Shown one piece after another: positions 1 through 8,295 of a stretch of DNA of 58,280 nucleotides. The position numbers were made by a program, and so were the translations under genes. Every line of letters starts with the position of its first letter. Position 1 is the stretch's first letter. Under the pieces are notes generated by a model that saw nothing but the letters and a program-made list of their open reading frames with translations, did not search any database and was not told the DNA's origin. The DNA is from Planotetraspora kaengkrachanensis (GTDB lineage: Bacteria; Actinomycetota; Actinomycetes; Streptosporangiales; Streptosporangiaceae): the NCBI RefSeq assembly GCF_016862895.1, contig NZ_BONV01000054.1, forward strand, positions 1 to 58,280, read 5' to 3'.

Positions 1-160
1 CCGCGACGGCAAAGACCGCTGGGCCTACGCCTACACCGGCCGTCGGTACAGGCGGCCACGCCCGGATCGGGGAGACACCTCAGACGGCTCGACCGGGTCG
101 CCCAAGGGCGCGACATCAAGCCCATCAGGACCATCAAGCCCATCAGGTCCATCGGGCTGA
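1..160 (+). CDS. C-terminal fragment of an unidentified protein
   Basis: Frame 2 is open from the window edge to a TGA at 158-160 and encodes 52 residues. It begins with a charged, aromatic stretch (RDGKDRWAYAYTGRRY) and ends in a Ser/Pro/Gly tail built from repeated SSPSGP units, which the DNA shows as repeated catcaagcccatcagg. The start is outside the window. I recognise no domain; the tail looks like a disordered C-terminus. It could be a spurious open frame. Confidence 0.35.
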   Translation, partial: RDGKDRWAYAYTGRRYRRPRPDRGDTSDGSTGSPKGATSSPSGPSSPSGPSG

Positions 161-225
161 TCGGCCGGCCATGCTTCATGCCGGCGAAGCCTCGTCCCGC
201 TCATCTCCGCTCGCCGGCGGGCCGA

Positions 226-642
226 TCAGTTGCGGACGCGACGCCCGGAGATCTGCTCGGGTGCCATCACGATGAAGTGGAGGAAGTGATCATTGTGGGG
301 AGGCGCCCACGACGTCAGGGGGAGCAGGGACAGCCGGGAGATCTCGTCGGGTTCCACCACGGCGCGCGCGTGTCCGATGGCGGTGACCGTCCATCCGGCG
401 CGCATGGCGGCGTCGAAGTCGTCCACCTCGAAGGCCACGACGGAGTTCTTCGCGGCGGCCGCGACGTTGGAGCCGATGGTGGTGCGGATGACGACGTTGC
501 CGTCGATCAGGCAGAAGGCCACCGGCTGTACGGCGGGGAGAGCGTGATCGGTGAAGACGATCCTGCCGATCGCCGTCGATGCCAGCAGATCCAGACACTC
601 GTCCCGAGAGAGGATCTCCAGTCCGGCCGAGTCGAGCTTCAT
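226..642 (-). CDS. Pyridoxamine 5'-phosphate oxidase (PPOX) family flavin-binding protein
   Basis: A 138-residue single-domain protein of the PPOX split-barrel fold. The opening CLDLLASTAIGRIVFTD and the following PAVQPVAFCLIDGNVVIRT strands are typical of the short actinobacterial PPOX proteins that bind FMN or F420 and are often annotated as nitroreductase- or oxidase-like. The end, with HFIVMAPEQISGRRV, matches the last strand of this group. It lies 52 bases downstream of a DevR/DosR-like response regulator on the same strand. Such pairing is common in actinomycete dormancy or hypoxia regulons, so co-expression is likely. The substrate cannot be told from sequence. Confidence 0.85.
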   Translation of the reverse strand: MKLDSAGLEILSRDECLDLLASTAIGRIVFTDHALPAVQPVAFCLIDGNVVIRTTIGSNVAAAAKNSVVAFEVDDFDAAMRAGWTVTAIGHARAVVEPDEISRLSLLPLTSWAPPHNDHFLHFIVMAPEQISGRRVRN

Positions 643-694
643 GCGAGCCAGCCTGCTCGATCAAGAGCGATACGGATAAGGGGCAAAGGTCCCG

Positions 695-1336
695 TCATTC
701 CTGTCGATCGGCCTTCAACCGGGCGGCCAGCGCCGCCGCCTGCGTACGGCGCTGCATGCTGAGTTTGCTCAACAGGTTGGACACGTAATTCTTGACTGTC
801 TTCTCCGCCAGGAAGAGCCGCTCGCCGATCTGCCGATTGGTCAGGCCTTCGCCGATGAGCTCCAGGATGTGCCGTTCCTGGTCGGAGAGGGCGGCCAGCG
901 GATCCTTCTTCGTGGCCTGGTCACGCAGTCGCCTGAGCATCGTCGCGGTGGTGTGCGGATCGAGCAGCGACTGTCCCGCGGCCACGGTTCGCACCGCTCC
1001 CACGAGGTCCGATCCGTGGATCTGCTTGAGCACGTATCCCGACGCGCCCGCCATCACGGCGTTGAACAACGCGTCGTCGTCGGCGAACGAGGTCAGGATC
1101 AGGCAGGCCAGATCAGGCACCTTCGAGCGAACCTCCCGGCACACGTCCACGCCGCTTCCGTCGGGGAGCCGCACGTCGAGCACGACCACGTCCGGTTTGA
1201 GCGCCGGGATCCGCGCCATCGCCGACTCGGCGGTGGCCGCCTCACCGGCGACCTCGATGTCAGCCTCGGACTCGAGCAGCGCCGCGACGCCTCGCCGGAC
1301 GACCTCGTGGTCGTCTACGAGGAACACGCGAATCAT
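695..1336 (-). CDS. LuxR/NarL-family response regulator, DevR/DosR-like, orphan
   Basis: 213 residues. The receiver domain (about 1-120) has the acidic pair D8/D9, phospho-acceptor D54 in VVVLDVRLPDG, T82 in LILTS and K104 in YVLK. The C-terminal LuxR-type helix-turn-helix (about 145-205) has LSDQERHILELIGEGLTNRQI followed by LAEKTVKNYVSNLL. This layout matches NarL/DevR regulators, which bind DNA as dimers after phosphorylation. No histidine kinase gene is adjacent, so its partner is elsewhere, possibly one of the orphan kinases near 12 and 15 kb, although those are not of the DevS type. It probably co-transcribes with the PPOX gene downstream. Confidence 0.9.
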   Translation of the reverse strand: MIRVFLVDDHEVVRRGVAALLESEADIEVAGEAATAESAMARIPALKPDVVVLDVRLPDGSGVDVCREVRSKVPDLACLILTSFADDDALFNAVMAGASGYVLKQIHGSDLVGAVRTVAAGQSLLDPHTTATMLRRLRDQATKKDPLAALSDQERHILELIGEGLTNRQIGERLFLAEKTVKNYVSNLLSKLSMQRRTQAAALAARLKADRQE

Positions 1337-1472
1337 GTGATCACGCTAACCACGGCTCGGGGGACCGCTGTAGGGGCCAAGGTCCCGACCCCGTACGCAT
1401 GGACGGACGCGGGCAGCGGGTACGGCGGGCGTCCCGTCGCCAGGGAGACCCGCCCCCGGGTGACGAGTGCGA

Positions 1473-2909
1473 TCAGCGACGGAAGGCACGGCGCACCGCG
1501 CTCCGGATCCGCTCCATCATGACCGTACGACGCTTGCCCACCGGGGATTCCCCGAAGCGCTGGTTGCCGATCTGGGCGTTGCGGGCCTGGCGCAGTTCGA
1601 GGCGAGCCGTCGCCGCGTCAGGCCGCTTCGACGGCGTGTGATCGCGCATGCGCCGCACCAGGTCCATCACCTCAGGCGGAACCTCGCCGCCGTCGGCCTC
1701 GCCGTCCGGGTCGGGAAAGGGAAGCTGGCCGGTCAGCAACTGGAAGGCGATCACGCCCGCCGAGTACACGTCGGAGGCGGGACTCATCCGGTCCGGCCTG
1801 GCCCGGCATTCCGGCGCCACGTAGTGGGTGTCGAGGATGTTGGGCAGTTCCTGGGCGACGGTGTGCTTGCGCGGTCCAGGCTTGGCGTAGTCGAAGCCGG
1901 TCAGCATCGCATGATTGTTCTCGGTGACGAGCACGCAGGCCGGTGTGAGCGCCCGATGGATGACCTTGTTCGCGTGTACGTGGGCGAGGCCGAGGAGCAT
2001 GTCCTCCAGCACGTCGAGCTTGGCCTCGGTCGTCAGCGGAAGCCCGGTGAGGTGCAGGTGCAGTGCCTGGCCGTGTACGTCGTCGAGAACGAGTACGAAC
2101 CTGCTCTCATCGTCGATCGCGAAGAAGTCACGGGACCGTACGACGCACGGATGCGGTGGGATCTTGGCGAGCGACTGGTAGGCGTTGGCGATGCGTCGCT
2201 GCTCGGACACCCGCCGCTGCTGCTCGGCCATCGGATCGGCCCGATAGACCCGGAGCAGGACCGTCTCGCTGGTCGGAGCCGTGGCGTTGACCGCGCGGTA
2301 TTCGGTGACTCTGCTGTCGCCGCCGAGTTGCTCCTCGACCTCCCAGTTGCCGAACCGCGGCGGCGCCGTCGGCCGGCGCACGGTCCCGTTGAGCGCCTCG
2401 ATGACCGCCGTCCGGTACGGCGTGGCGTCCCGACTACAGCCGTGCCGTACGCGGGAGACGTCGCTCAAGATGCCGACCAGGCCGTTCAGGTCGGTGACGT
2501 GCCGTGCGTCGCGGCCGCTGGGGTCGATCAGGACTGCGCCGGGGGCGGTCAGCACGACGACGTTGTCCACATACAGCCGCTCGAGTTCGCGATGTTCGTC
2601 GATCAGGACACCCTTGAGCGCCCGGGCCGTCCCCCTGAGCTTGGCCACGGGGGAGCCGAACGCCTCCCTGTGCTGGGGGAACCATCGGGTGCCCGCCACT
2701 TCGAAGCGGCCGCGTGCGCCCTTGACGTCGATGACGCAGAGCGAGTGGCCCGTGAGCACGACGAGGTCGACCTCGAACAGGTCCGCCCCGCGGGGAATCT
2801 CGATGTTGTGAAGCAGAAGCCAATCGTCGGGGGCGTTGTCTCGCAGGTGTGCGATGACCCTTCGTTCGGCGTCATTGACGGGGCTTCCGCCACCGACGAT
2901 CTGAGCCAT
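1473..2909 (-). CDS. NERD-domain protein fused to a protein-kinase-like domain (predicted pseudokinase)
   Basis: 478 residues from the ATG at 2909, chosen over an upstream start because AGGGAAAG lies just before it. The NERD nuclease-related domain (about 1-150) keeps the acidic residues in LFEVDLVVLTGHSLCVIDVKG. A kinase-like fold follows (about 190-440): a kinase-like alpha-helix pattern, LVLDDVHGQALHLHL at the hinge, and VAPE plus SDVYSAGVIAFQLLTGQLPF in the C-lobe. The key catalytic positions are changed. The VAIK lysine is R220, HRD reads HRA (A320), and DFG reads GFD (338-340). The domain is therefore probably a pseudokinase. NERD-kinase proteins resemble PglW of phage-growth-limitation/BREX systems, but none of the other genes of those systems is nearby. 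The last residues are very basic. Confidence 0.85.
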   Translation of the reverse strand: MAQIVGGGSPVNDAERRVIAHLRDNAPDDWLLLHNIEIPRGADLFEVDLVVLTGHSLCVIDVKGARGRFEVAGTRWFPQHREAFGSPVAKLRGTARALKGVLIDEHRELERLYVDNVVVLTAPGAVLIDPSGRDARHVTDLNGLVGILSDVSRVRHGCSRDATPYRTAVIEALNGTVRRPTAPPRFGNWEVEEQLGGDSRVTEYRAVNATAPTSETVLLRVYRADPMAEQQRRVSEQRRIANAYQSLAKIPPHPCVVRSRDFFAIDDESRFVLVLDDVHGQALHLHLTGLPLTTEAKLDVLEDMLLGLAHVHANKVIHRALTPACVLVTENNHAMLTGFDYAKPGPRKHTVAQELPNILDTHYVAPECRARPDRMSPASDVYSAGVIAFQLLTGQLPFPDPDGEADGGEVPPEVMDLVRRMRDHTPSKRPDAATARLELRQARNAQIGNQRFGESPVGKRRTVMMERIRSAVRRAFRR

Positions 2910-3392
2910 CTTTCCCTGCCGCCTCTCTGACACTAAATGAGAACTTGATCCTCCTGAGTATCGGTATTCCCGTACCACAACTGGATTCCCCCTGATTGTC
3001 CAAGTCCAACCTTTCGTCTGGCCCGCAATGGGCGAAATGCCGGTGAGGTGATCTGGGAGTTTGCCCTGGTGTAAGGGTGTGGGCCATGGGGTGTGAGGGT
3101 GCGGCGCGAGGGGCGCGCCCGGGGTGGCGGTGCGCTGACGGGCCGGGTTGACGGTGCGATGACGGGCCGGCGAGACGGCGTGGTGAGCGGCCGGGGTAAG
3201 GCCGGGGTGGGTGGCCGGGGGAAGGGCCGGGGTGAGTGGCCGGCGAGACGGCGAGACGGCGGGGCGAGGGGTCGGGCGGAGGGGTGGTGAAATGCCGCCG
3301 GCCAGGCTCGCGGCCCGCGACCGCGTCCACGACCCAGGACGGCCCGGAACTCTGTCCGTTTGTCGACCTATTAGTCGGGAAACGCATTATTT
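2910..3392. other. Intergenic region with G-rich degenerate repeats
   Basis: No gene recognised. From about 3087 to 3290 the plus strand is a run of imperfect GGCCGGgGTGAGTGGCCGGCGAGACGG-type units (gacgggccgg, ggccgggg, cgagacgg repeated). The open frames through it translate to Gly/Arg/Pro-rich low complexity. It separates two divergent genes, so it should hold their promoters. Confidence 0.5.
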
Positions 3393-4442
3393 ATGCGGAT
3401 TATCGTGGTCGGCGCCACCGGGAACGTCGGGACCAGCGTGGTTTCGGCTCTCGAGTCCGAGCCCTCCGTCACCTCGATCGTCGGGGTCGCGAGACGGCAG
3501 CCCGAGTGGCGGGCCGGGAAGACCTCGTGGCGGACGGCGGACATGAGCAGGGACGACCTCACGGAGATCTTCGCCGGGGCGGACGCGGTGATCCATCTGG
3601 CGTGGCTCTTCCAGCCGACCCATGATCCGGTGACGACCTGGGCGTGCAATGTGCTCGGCAGCATGCGCGTCTTCCGGGCCGCCGCGACTGCGGGCGTGGG
3701 CGCGCTCGTCCACGCGTCGTCGGTCGGCGCCTACTCGCCGGGGCCGAAGGACGGGCCGGTCGACGAGACCTGGCCCACTCACGGGTGGCCCAACGCGGCG
3801 TACGCGAGGGAGAAGGCCTATCTCGAACGGGTCCTCGACGTCTTCGAGAAGGACCATCCCGACATCCGGGTGGTCCGCATGCGTCCCGGGTTCATCTTCA
3901 AGCGCGAGTCCGCGACCGAGCAGCGCCGCCTGTTCGCCGGACCGCTGCTGCCCCAGAGACTCGTACGGCCCGGGCTGATCCCAATGATTCCGGACATCCC
4001 CGGGCTCCGGATCCAGGCGCTGCATTCCGACGACGCCGGTCAGGCCTACCGTCTGGCCGTGACCCGGCCCGTCTCCGGCGCGTTCAACCTCGCCGCCGAC
4101 CCCGTCGTCGACCCGGAGGTCCTGGCCGAGTTGTTCGGCGCGCGCCGGGTGCCCGTGCCGCCGTGGCTGGCCAGGTCGGTGATCGCGGCCGGCTGGCATC
4201 TGCACCTGATCCCGGCGTCGCCGGGCCTGGTCGAGATGGCCCTGCGGATCCCCATCATGGACGTGACCCGCGCCCGGACCGTGCTCGGCTGGCGTCCCCG
4301 CCGTACGGCAACGGACGCCCTGCGCGAGCTGATCGAAGGCGTGCACGGAGGGGCGGGAATGGCCACCCCGCCGCTCGCGTCGGTGTCAGGCCTGCATGAC
4401 CGGGTGAAGGAGCCGGCCGTCGGCGACGGGCAGCGGCGGTAG
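3393..4442 (+). CDS. NAD(P)-dependent epimerase/dehydratase (extended SDR)
   Basis: 349 residues. The N-terminal Rossmann motif GATGNVGTSV (about 7-16) binds NAD(P). HLAWLF (about 70) and HASSVGAYSPG (about 107-117) give the active-site serine region, and YAREK (about 139-143) supplies the catalytic Tyr and Lys. This is the extended SDR layout of sugar-nucleotide epimerases and related reductases; the substrate is not evident. The last 25 or so residues look unstructured. The ATG follows cgcattatt with no clear Shine-Dalgarno sequence, so the mRNA may be nearly leaderless. It stands alone, ahead of a small gene on the same strand. Confidence 0.85.
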   Translation: MRIIVVGATGNVGTSVVSALESEPSVTSIVGVARRQPEWRAGKTSWRTADMSRDDLTEIFAGADAVIHLAWLFQPTHDPVTTWACNVLGSMRVFRAAATAGVGALVHASSVGAYSPGPKDGPVDETWPTHGWPNAAYAREKAYLERVLDVFEKDHPDIRVVRMRPGFIFKRESATEQRRLFAGPLLPQRLVRPGLIPMIPDIPGLRIQALHSDDAGQAYRLAVTRPVSGAFNLAADPVVDPEVLAELFGARRVPVPPWLARSVIAAGWHLHLIPASPGLVEMALRIPIMDVTRARTVLGWRPRRTATDALRELIEGVHGGAGMATPPLASVSGLHDRVKEPAVGDGQRR

Positions 4443-4477
4443 CCGGTCGGTCCGCCGTACTCGAAGGGAGGGCTTCG

Positions 4478-4762
4478 ATGTCACTCGTCGATCAGGAATG
4501 TGTCAGACGGTTGATCGAGTCCGATGATCCGAACGTCGCCTTGGTCTTCGTCCGAGGGGAATGCGTGATCCGTTCGCTCGACGAGATCGAGCGGGAGATC
4601 GAGGAGGCGGCCGCGGCGGGAGACGCGAAGCCCCACCGCACGCTGGTGATCGTACGGCGGGAGGACATCCCGGGGGTGCTCTCCGGCGGGCCGGTGACCG
4701 AGGAGCGGCTCGCGGCGCTGGCCCACTGCCTGGACAACGTCGCCCGTGATCTCGGTGCCTGA
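4478..4762 (+). CDS. Small conserved-looking protein of unknown function
   Basis: 94 residues, starting 5-7 bases after a strong GGGAGGG ribosome-binding site. Third codon positions are strongly GC-rich, as in true genes of this genome. The protein is acidic and mostly helical, with an EIEREIEEAAAAGD helix in the middle, and has no signal or membrane segment. I do not recognise the family. The methyltransferase frame on the other strand covers this whole gene, but the plus-strand codon bias and ribosome-binding site argue that this gene is real. Confidence 0.6.
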   Translation: MSLVDQECVRRLIESDDPNVALVFVRGECVIRSLDEIEREIEEAAAAGDAKPHRTLVIVRREDIPGVLSGGPVTEERLAALAHCLDNVARDLGA

Positions 4763-5818
4763 GCGGGCTACCGCGGCCCTGGGCAGTCCGGCCGCGGCGG
4801 CACGGTCGGAGGCGAACTCCAGCCTCAGCTCGACGATCGACAGCGTCCCCGCCGGGTGGACGGCCACCGTCGTGAGACCGGCGGACTCCCCCAGAGCGGA
4901 CAGTTCGCCCACTCCGCGCTCCCTGCCGCCGAAATAGACGAGCATCCGCAGGTCCATGCCGGTGTTCACGGACTCGCCGTCGACACCGGTCTTCTCGACG
5001 ACGAAGATCGAGCCCGTGGTGCCGGCCGCCTCGGCGCAGGACCGCAGGATCGCCCGGGCCGACTCGTCGTCCCAGTCGTGGATGATCGCGGACAGGAGGT
5101 AGCCGTCGGCGTCCGGCGGCAGAGCCTCGAAGAAGCTGCCGGCCACGACGTCGCCCCGGCCGGTCAGACCGGCGGCCGCGAGGGTGGCCCGCGCGGCCTC
5201 GGCGGTCTCCGGCTGGTCGAAGACCGTGCCGCGAAGTGCGGGGTACGCCCGCAGCAGCGCCGCCATCAACGTGCCGTTGCCGCCTCCGACGTCGACCACG
5301 TGGCCCAGCGATCCCCAGTCGTACGCCGAGATGATCGGCGGCGCCCACTCGGCCACGTCCGAGCCCATCTGCATGTCGTAGGACGCGGTCCGGGCCGGAT
5401 CGGCCGCGAGGTCGTCCCAGAACGAGCGGCCGAACTGCTCGGGGAACGCGGGCCGTCCGGTCCTGACGCTGTGCAGCAGGTGGACGAACGAGAGGTCGGC
5501 GCGGCCGATCGCGCCCTCGACGTCCAGCATCTCGCGCAGCCCGCCCGGGTGATCATCGCGAAGCGAGTCGCCCAGAGGGGTCAGCGCGTACCCGAGCGTC
5601 CCCTCCCGAGCCAGCACTCCCGCGCTCACGAGGTGACGCAGCAGGCGATCGAGCACGCCGGCGTCGGCGTCCACGGCCTCCGCCAGGTCCTTCGCCGTCC
5701 GCCGTCCCTGTGCGATGTGGTCGGCGACGCCCAGGGTCGCCGCCACGCGTACCGCCATAGGGGTCACCAGGTCCGCGACCTCTCCCAGGCTCCTGCCCGC
5801 GCCGCCCTCGCTCGCCAT
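4481..5818 (-). CDS. SAM-dependent O-methyltransferase (acetylserotonin/hydroxyneurosporene type) with a run-on C-terminus
   Basis: The open frame is 445 residues. Residues 1-85 form the winged-helix dimerisation domain (AATLGVADHIAQGRRT, LLRHLVSAGVLAREG). The catalytic domain follows with the SAM-binding motif HVVDVGGGNGTLMAALL, then HDWDDESARAILR and a GGRERG motif near the active site. Such class I O-methyltransferases act on small phenolic or polyketide substrates and usually have about 335-350 residues. Family similarity should end near SIVELRLEF (about 4800). The remaining 90 or so residues, after about 4790, look unrelated and run antisense through the 94-residue gene. The original stop codon has probably been lost. 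GGAG lies 7 bases before the ATG. Confidence 0.8.
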   Translation of the reverse strand: MASEGGAGRSLGEVADLVTPMAVRVAATLGVADHIAQGRRTAKDLAEAVDADAGVLDRLLRHLVSAGVLAREGTLGYALTPLGDSLRDDHPGGLREMLDVEGAIGRADLSFVHLLHSVRTGRPAFPEQFGRSFWDDLAADPARTASYDMQMGSDVAEWAPPIISAYDWGSLGHVVDVGGGNGTLMAALLRAYPALRGTVFDQPETAEAARATLAAAGLTGRGDVVAGSFFEALPPDADGYLLSAIIHDWDDESARAILRSCAEAAGTTGSIFVVEKTGVDGESVNTGMDLRMLVYFGGRERGVGELSALGESAGLTTVAVHPAGTLSIVELRLEFASDRAAAAGLPRAAVARSGTEITGDVVQAVGQRREPLLGHRPAGEHPRDVLPPYDHQRAVGLRVSRRGRLLDLPLDLVERTDHAFPSDEDQGDVRIIGLDQPSDTFLIDE

Positions 5819-5992
5819 CCGGACTCCATTCGCGTAGTGAACCGCTGTCTCCCGTCATGCGGAGCAGCCCGTTCTATCGCGAATCCGCTCGAAGATCACA
5901 CGCATTTCCGCAGTGAGACCCGCCTGGGGTAGCCGGACGCCGGCCCCTGTGACCAGGCGTGTGACCAGCCGTGTGACCAGGCGAGGGGGATC

Positions 5993-6550
5993 TCAGGCGT
6001 GGTCGCCGCAGCAGGGCGTCGGGTTGGGCACCTCCGCGGGCATCAGCATCCCGCCCGAGGCCGGCATCGTGAGAAGGGTCATCACGCCGTCCTCCCACAC
6101 GGGCCGGACGAAGTCGTTGGTCGCCACCGGGAGATCGGCGTCCGCCGGCTCCGACTGCGCGAGCACGCGGACCCGGGCGACGGCCGACCTCTCCAGCAGT
6201 TCGCCGACCGACAGCGTGCCCACGAGTTCGCCCCTGCCGGGGAAGACGACGATCCGGCCGCTCGCCCGCGACTCGTGGGCCGCCGCCGCGAGTGCCGCAC
6301 CGTCCGGGTCCGAGCCCGTACGGCTCTCGCCCAGCGAAGCGGACACGCCCTCCGGGAGGAGGGTCAGGTCGACCTGAGCGGGGACGGTCAGGGAGCAGGC
6401 CACGTGGGGCGTCCCCGTCGACACGAAATGGGTGCATCCGACCACGTCGGACGGCAGGCCGAGCACCTCCACCACGGTGTGGAGAAGGTGCTCGGCCTCG
6501 GTGACCGTCCGTGACCCGGAGTCGATGCCCAGGATCATCGGCGTCGTCAT
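5993..6550 (-). CDS. Unknown protein translationally coupled to a CehA-type hydrolase
   Basis: 185 residues. The ATG at 6550 overlaps the TGA of the upstream metallohydrolase gene (ATGA), so the pair is probably one operon with coupled translation. The protein has a CTHFVSTGTPHVACSL segment (about 42-57), several beta-strand-like stretches and a Cys-rich end (CCGDHA). I see no signal peptide and no recognisable domain. A longer frame starts at 6601, but it would lie inside the upstream gene and lacks support. The Cys and His residues could bind metal, which would fit the metal-dependent neighbour, but this is only inference. Confidence 0.7.
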   Translation of the reverse strand: MTTPMILGIDSGSRTVTEAEHLLHTVVEVLGLPSDVVGCTHFVSTGTPHVACSLTVPAQVDLTLLPEGVSASLGESRTGSDPDGAALAAAAHESRASGRIVVFPGRGELVGTLSVGELLERSAVARVRVLAQSEPADADLPVATNDFVRPVWEDGVMTLLTMPASGGMLMPAEVPNPTPCCGDHA

Positions 6551-8295
6551 CGGCGGGGCAGGATCCAGATCGGGTTGCTGTAGAACCAGAGGTCCTTCCA
6601 CGGGTCGGCGTCACCGAAGACGTCGATCGCGGGGCCGTGCGGGTCGACGGAGGCGCCGAGCAGGCCGGGGGCGCTGCGCTTGCCGTCCGTGCCGCGAAGC
6701 CGGACGTAGATCGGCCGGTCGACGGCGCCGACGTTGTACTTGAACGTGACGGTGCCGGTGTTCTTGTTCACCTCGAAGGACTTGACGACCTTCGTCTTCG
6801 GCGTGGTGAAGGTGTCCTTGTCGGAGACGGGGCCGGTCACCTCGCCCTGGATCACGTCGACGCGGGCGAGCGTCGGGATCTCGTTCGCCCAGTTCGGGCG
6901 GTTCGCCAGCGTGATCTCGATGGAGACCTCGACCTTGGTGCCCTGGCGGACGTGCAGCGCACCGCCGAGGGTCACGCCGCGGGTGTCCGACGTGTGGGCA
7001 CGGACGATGAGGCCGCTGATCAGGCCTCCGTGATCGACCCAGATGCGGCCGGCGCGGATGGCGTCCATGATCGCGCCGTAGCCGAAGTCGGCGGCGCCGA
7101 CGTGGGTCCGGCTGTAGTAGCCCGGCCAGAAGTCACCCTGGGTCAGGACGGGAGCTCCCCCGTAGACCGGGTCGTTGTAACGGCCGTTGGCCTCGAAGTC
7201 GCTGTTCGGCCCGCGGAGGCTGGAGTCCTGGTACACCGTGTGCGCGTCGGAGTTCGCGGTGATCCACCAGGTCTTGCCCTCGGCGAGGAGGCTGTCCCAC
7301 AGGCCGCCCACGGTCGAGGTCATCCAGTCGAAGCCGCCGAAGGTCTTGTAGCTCTCCGCCGGGTAGCCGGGCCACGAGTCCGCGCTGGGGGTGCTGTCGT
7401 AGAAGCCGCGGCCGCCGCCGGGGCCGGCCGGCTTGGGGATGCCGGCGGCCTGGTGGCCGGGAGCGCCCTCCATGCCCACCGCGATCGTCGGCTGGGCGTC
7501 GCGCCAGCCGCGGATCTCGTGGGGCGAGTCGAGGCCCTTGCGGGCGGGGTGGTTGGCGAGGAACAGCGCGTCGTCCACACGGCGCTTCTTGACCGCGTTG
7601 GCCAGGAAGTTGAGGCCGGCGATGGCGAGGGCCTCGTTCTGCGGCGTGCTGGAGGTCGCGTTCTTGACCGAGCCGTCGAAGGAGTTCTCGAACTCCTTCA
7701 GCGTGGAGACCTCGTTGCGGCCGGGGGCCACGAAGACCGTGCCGTGCTCGGCGCCCGGGATGTTCCATTCCAGGCCCTGGAAGACCAGGGTGTCCTTGAC
7801 GACCTTGCGCGCCGCGACGATGTCGGGGTTGACCTTCTCGACACCGATCTTGGCGTGCGCGACGCTGCCGTGGTCGGTGATGACCATCCAGTCCAGGCCG
7901 TACGCGTTGGCGTGCTGGACGTGGTCGATCACCCTGTACATGCCGTCCGAGCTGTGCTGCGTGTGGATGTGGTGGTCGCCCGCCAGCCAGAGGTACCCGT
8001 CCCTGGGCTCGCAGTTGCTGCGGCCCCACGCCTTGTCGGAGTCGGCGGCCGCCTGGCCGGGCGTCCCGAGGACTCCGGCGGCGGTGATCCCCGCGCCGAG
8101 GAGTCCGGCGCGCCGGAACATCTGGCGACGCGACACCTGGCCGGGGGAGAGCTCGGAGTCCGGGATCGACATGTCGACGACCGGCGCCATGTCGCCCTGG
8201 TCGACGGCGTGCTCGTGGGTGTGGTCGTGGTCGTGTGAATGCCCGTGTGAATGCCCGTGCGTATGACCGTGGGGGTGTGAATGCCCGTGGCTCAT
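6547..8295 (-). CDS. Tat-exported PHP-domain/CehA-type metallohydrolase with His-rich N-terminus
   Basis: 582 residues. The first 30 residues are almost all His alternating with Gly, Ser, Thr or Asp. A Tat-like signal follows (SRRQMFRRAG plus a hydrophobic stretch, about 55-80), so the His tract precedes the export signal. The mature part has PHP metal motifs: GDHHIHTQHSSDG (about 107), ITDHG (about 138), HPARKGLD in the middle and NSDAH (about 345). The PHP fold is a multinuclear metal phosphoesterase; CehA/McbA relatives hydrolyse carbamate or phosphate esters. The substrate here is unknown. A beta-rich C-terminal domain follows. The ATG is preceded by a weak purine-rich sequence. The next gene is coupled by ATGA. 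Confidence 0.88.
   Translation of the reverse strand: MSHGHSHPHGHTHGHSHGHSHDHDHTHEHAVDQGDMAPVVDMSIPDSELSPGQVSRRQMFRRAGLLGAGITAAGVLGTPGQAAADSDKAWGRSNCEPRDGYLWLAGDHHIHTQHSSDGMYRVIDHVQHANAYGLDWMVITDHGSVAHAKIGVEKVNPDIVAARKVVKDTLVFQGLEWNIPGAEHGTVFVAPGRNEVSTLKEFENSFDGSVKNATSSTPQNEALAIAGLNFLANAVKKRRVDDALFLANHPARKGLDSPHEIRGWRDAQPTIAVGMEGAPGHQAAGIPKPAGPGGGRGFYDSTPSADSWPGYPAESYKTFGGFDWMTSTVGGLWDSLLAEGKTWWITANSDAHTVYQDSSLRGPNSDFEANGRYNDPVYGGAPVLTQGDFWPGYYSRTHVGAADFGYGAIMDAIRAGRIWVDHGGLISGLIVRAHTSDTRGVTLGGALHVRQGTKVEVSIEITLANRPNWANEIPTLARVDVIQGEVTGPVSDKDTFTTPKTKVVKSFEVNKNTGTVTFKYNVGAVDRPIYVRLRGTDGKRSAPGLLGASVDPHGPAIDVFGDADPWKDLWFYSNPIWILPRR

Noticed and set aside
1-1336. Two-component pair
   Set aside because: Only the response regulator is present; no kinase gene lies near it in this window.
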